Origin: a virus
Direction: 5' to 3' (one strand)
IMG/VR virus record: IMGVR_UViG_3300028610_000946
Coordinates: 1 to 49,491 of that record
DNA: 49,491 bases
Part shown: in pieces, positions 48,699-49,491 of the stretch
Position numbering within the stretch: position 1 is the first letter of the stretch
How the letters are laid out: each line of letters begins with the position of its first letter
The notes under the pieces: model-generated
What the model was told of the DNA's origin: nothing
What the model saw: the letters and a program-made list of their open reading frames with translations, nothing else
Databases searched by the model: none
Translations under genes and position numbers: made by a program

Positions 48699-49436
48699 AT
48701 GAGTGATTTAATTACGATCGATGATAAGCAAATGAAGAAATATATTAAAAATAAGTTAATAAAAAGGAAATCTCAGGTAGCCGGGATTTATAGAGGTGTT
48801 CTGAATAATCTTGCTTTTGACTCAACTATGCAGTCAAAAAAGAACGTTAAGAAAAATTACATCAATAGGAATAAGTTTGTCGAGCGGTCTATACAGTTTG
48901 ATAAGGCCAGGGGATCCAATGTAAATACGATGTTTTCCAGGACGGGTAGCAGGATAGTTAATAATTTTACAGGCCTTAAAGATCAGGAGTTTGGAGCAAC
49001 AAGGGCAAGCCCTGATATATCAACGGTCCAGGCACGTATTGGCGGTAATCTGAGTAAGGCTGTCTCTACAGGAAATAGGTATACTAAAATGACAGGGGTA
49101 GTCGAGATAGATACACAGGGCAGTAGATTTATAGGCATACTTCGAAAGCTCGAGAAGCAACGATACAAGGGGGCTATTTATATTAAGAGCCCATACAAAG
49201 GGAAGGGACCTAAGACTGTACGGAAAGGCTTCTATAAGTTTGGCACAAAGACATTCAGGCAGAACGGCGTGAATCATAAGCACTTGAAGATGATTAAAGA
49301 CCTATCGAAAAGCTCAATCAGAATCAGACCACGGCCTTGGCACAAACCAGCTATCAAGAAGATTGCTACAGAGAAGAACATTAAGAAGTTCTATAAGAAG
49401 AACTTTGAGCGTATGACTAGTGATAGATTGAAATAA
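48699..49436 (+). CDS. Basic protein upstream of terminase, gp10-like by end motif
   Basis: 245 aa, very lysine/arginine-rich. The end RIRPRPWHKPAIKKI recalls the PRPFxxPA motif of HK97 gp10-like tail-completion proteins, and VVEIDTQGSRFIGILRKLEK is a beta-strand/helix unit. It sits at the right end, so on a circular map it is the gene before the small terminase. It uses more AGG/AAG codons than the neighbouring late genes, which suggests separate acquisition. The assignment is tentative. Confidence 0.55.
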   Translation: MSDLITIDDKQMKKYIKNKLIKRKSQVAGIYRGVLNNLAFDSTMQSKKNVKKNYINRNKFVERSIQFDKARGSNVNTMFSRTGSRIVNNFTGLKDQEFGATRASPDISTVQARIGGNLSKAVSTGNRYTKMTGVVEIDTQGSRFIGILRKLEKQRYKGAIYIKSPYKGKGPKTVRKGFYKFGTKTFRQNGVNHKHLKMIKDLSKSSIRIRPRPWHKPAIKKIATEKNIKKFYKKNFERMTSDRLK

Positions 49437-49477
49437 TAAAACGAAGGTACTGTATCTCGGTTTTTATATATAGTGGC

Positions 49478-49491
49478 AGGCCTTTTCTACC
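49478..49491. repeat. 14-base terminal direct repeat (right copy)
   Basis: Same as positions 1-14. Either a cohesive end or the assembly overlap of a circular molecule. Confidence 0.7.

Overview
The window looks like one complete genome of a tailed phage with a contractile tail (myovirus-like). The same 14 bases (aggccttttctacc) open and close it, and genes run across the join in a sensible order: a late-gene protein at the right end, then small and large terminase at the left end. The genome is AT-rich. It combines a lambda-type head (GpA-like terminase, lambda-type portal, S49 protease with nested scaffold, gpD-like decoration protein, gpE-like capsid) with a Mu/P2-type tail (sheath, tube, frameshifted chaperone, tape measure, gpN/gp43-like protein, hub, gp45 to gp48 baseplate, fibre). 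The host is probably a diderm bacterium, because there is a lipoprotein and a possible two-component spanin pair. A spirochete is possible but is only a guess from the membrane-anchored LuxR-type protein and the style of the lysis genes.

Layout. 1-8400, plus strand: packaging, portal, two likely virion proteins, a membrane/LuxR protein, and a lysis-like cluster that ends in two genes overlapping almost completely in different frames. 8622-25925, plus strand: capsid maturation, head completion, tail and baseplate, fibre. 25966-25988: a strong terminator where the two arms converge. 25987-48229, almost all on the minus strand: a lipoprotein, many small proteins (several with zinc-binding cysteine pairs), an XRE repressor-like protein, two superfamily 2 helicases flanking a DNA methyltransferase, a candidate cysteine-peptidase endolysin, a primase-helicase, RecT, a YqaJ-type exonuclease, an HNH endonuclease and more small genes. 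Only one gene in this arm (a VRR-NUC nuclease at 29789) is on the plus strand. 48230-48698 is a non-coding control region with leftward and rightward promoters and AAAGGTATA-type repeats. 48699-49436 is a basic protein that leads into the packaging genes.

The early arm probably replicates by recombination on the host polymerase: primase-helicase, RecT plus exonuclease and SF2 helicases are present, but no phage polymerase. I see no integrase, transposase or partition genes.

The most unusual features are not protein genes. (1) A 540-base gene-free stretch (39482-40020) between recT and a small membrane-protein gene is dense with long-range inverted repeats. Several of these pair only through G-U on the minus strand, so it looks like a large ornate structured RNA, with a tRNA-Leu-like portion inside. 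(2) A second structured stretch (43635-43980) follows the HNH gene. (3) Several transcription units appear leaderless, with a -10 box exactly 6 bases before an ATG that has no ribosome binding site. (4) A promoter/small-gene cassette occurs in three dispersed copies on both strands, two of them closed by an identical 20-base hairpin.
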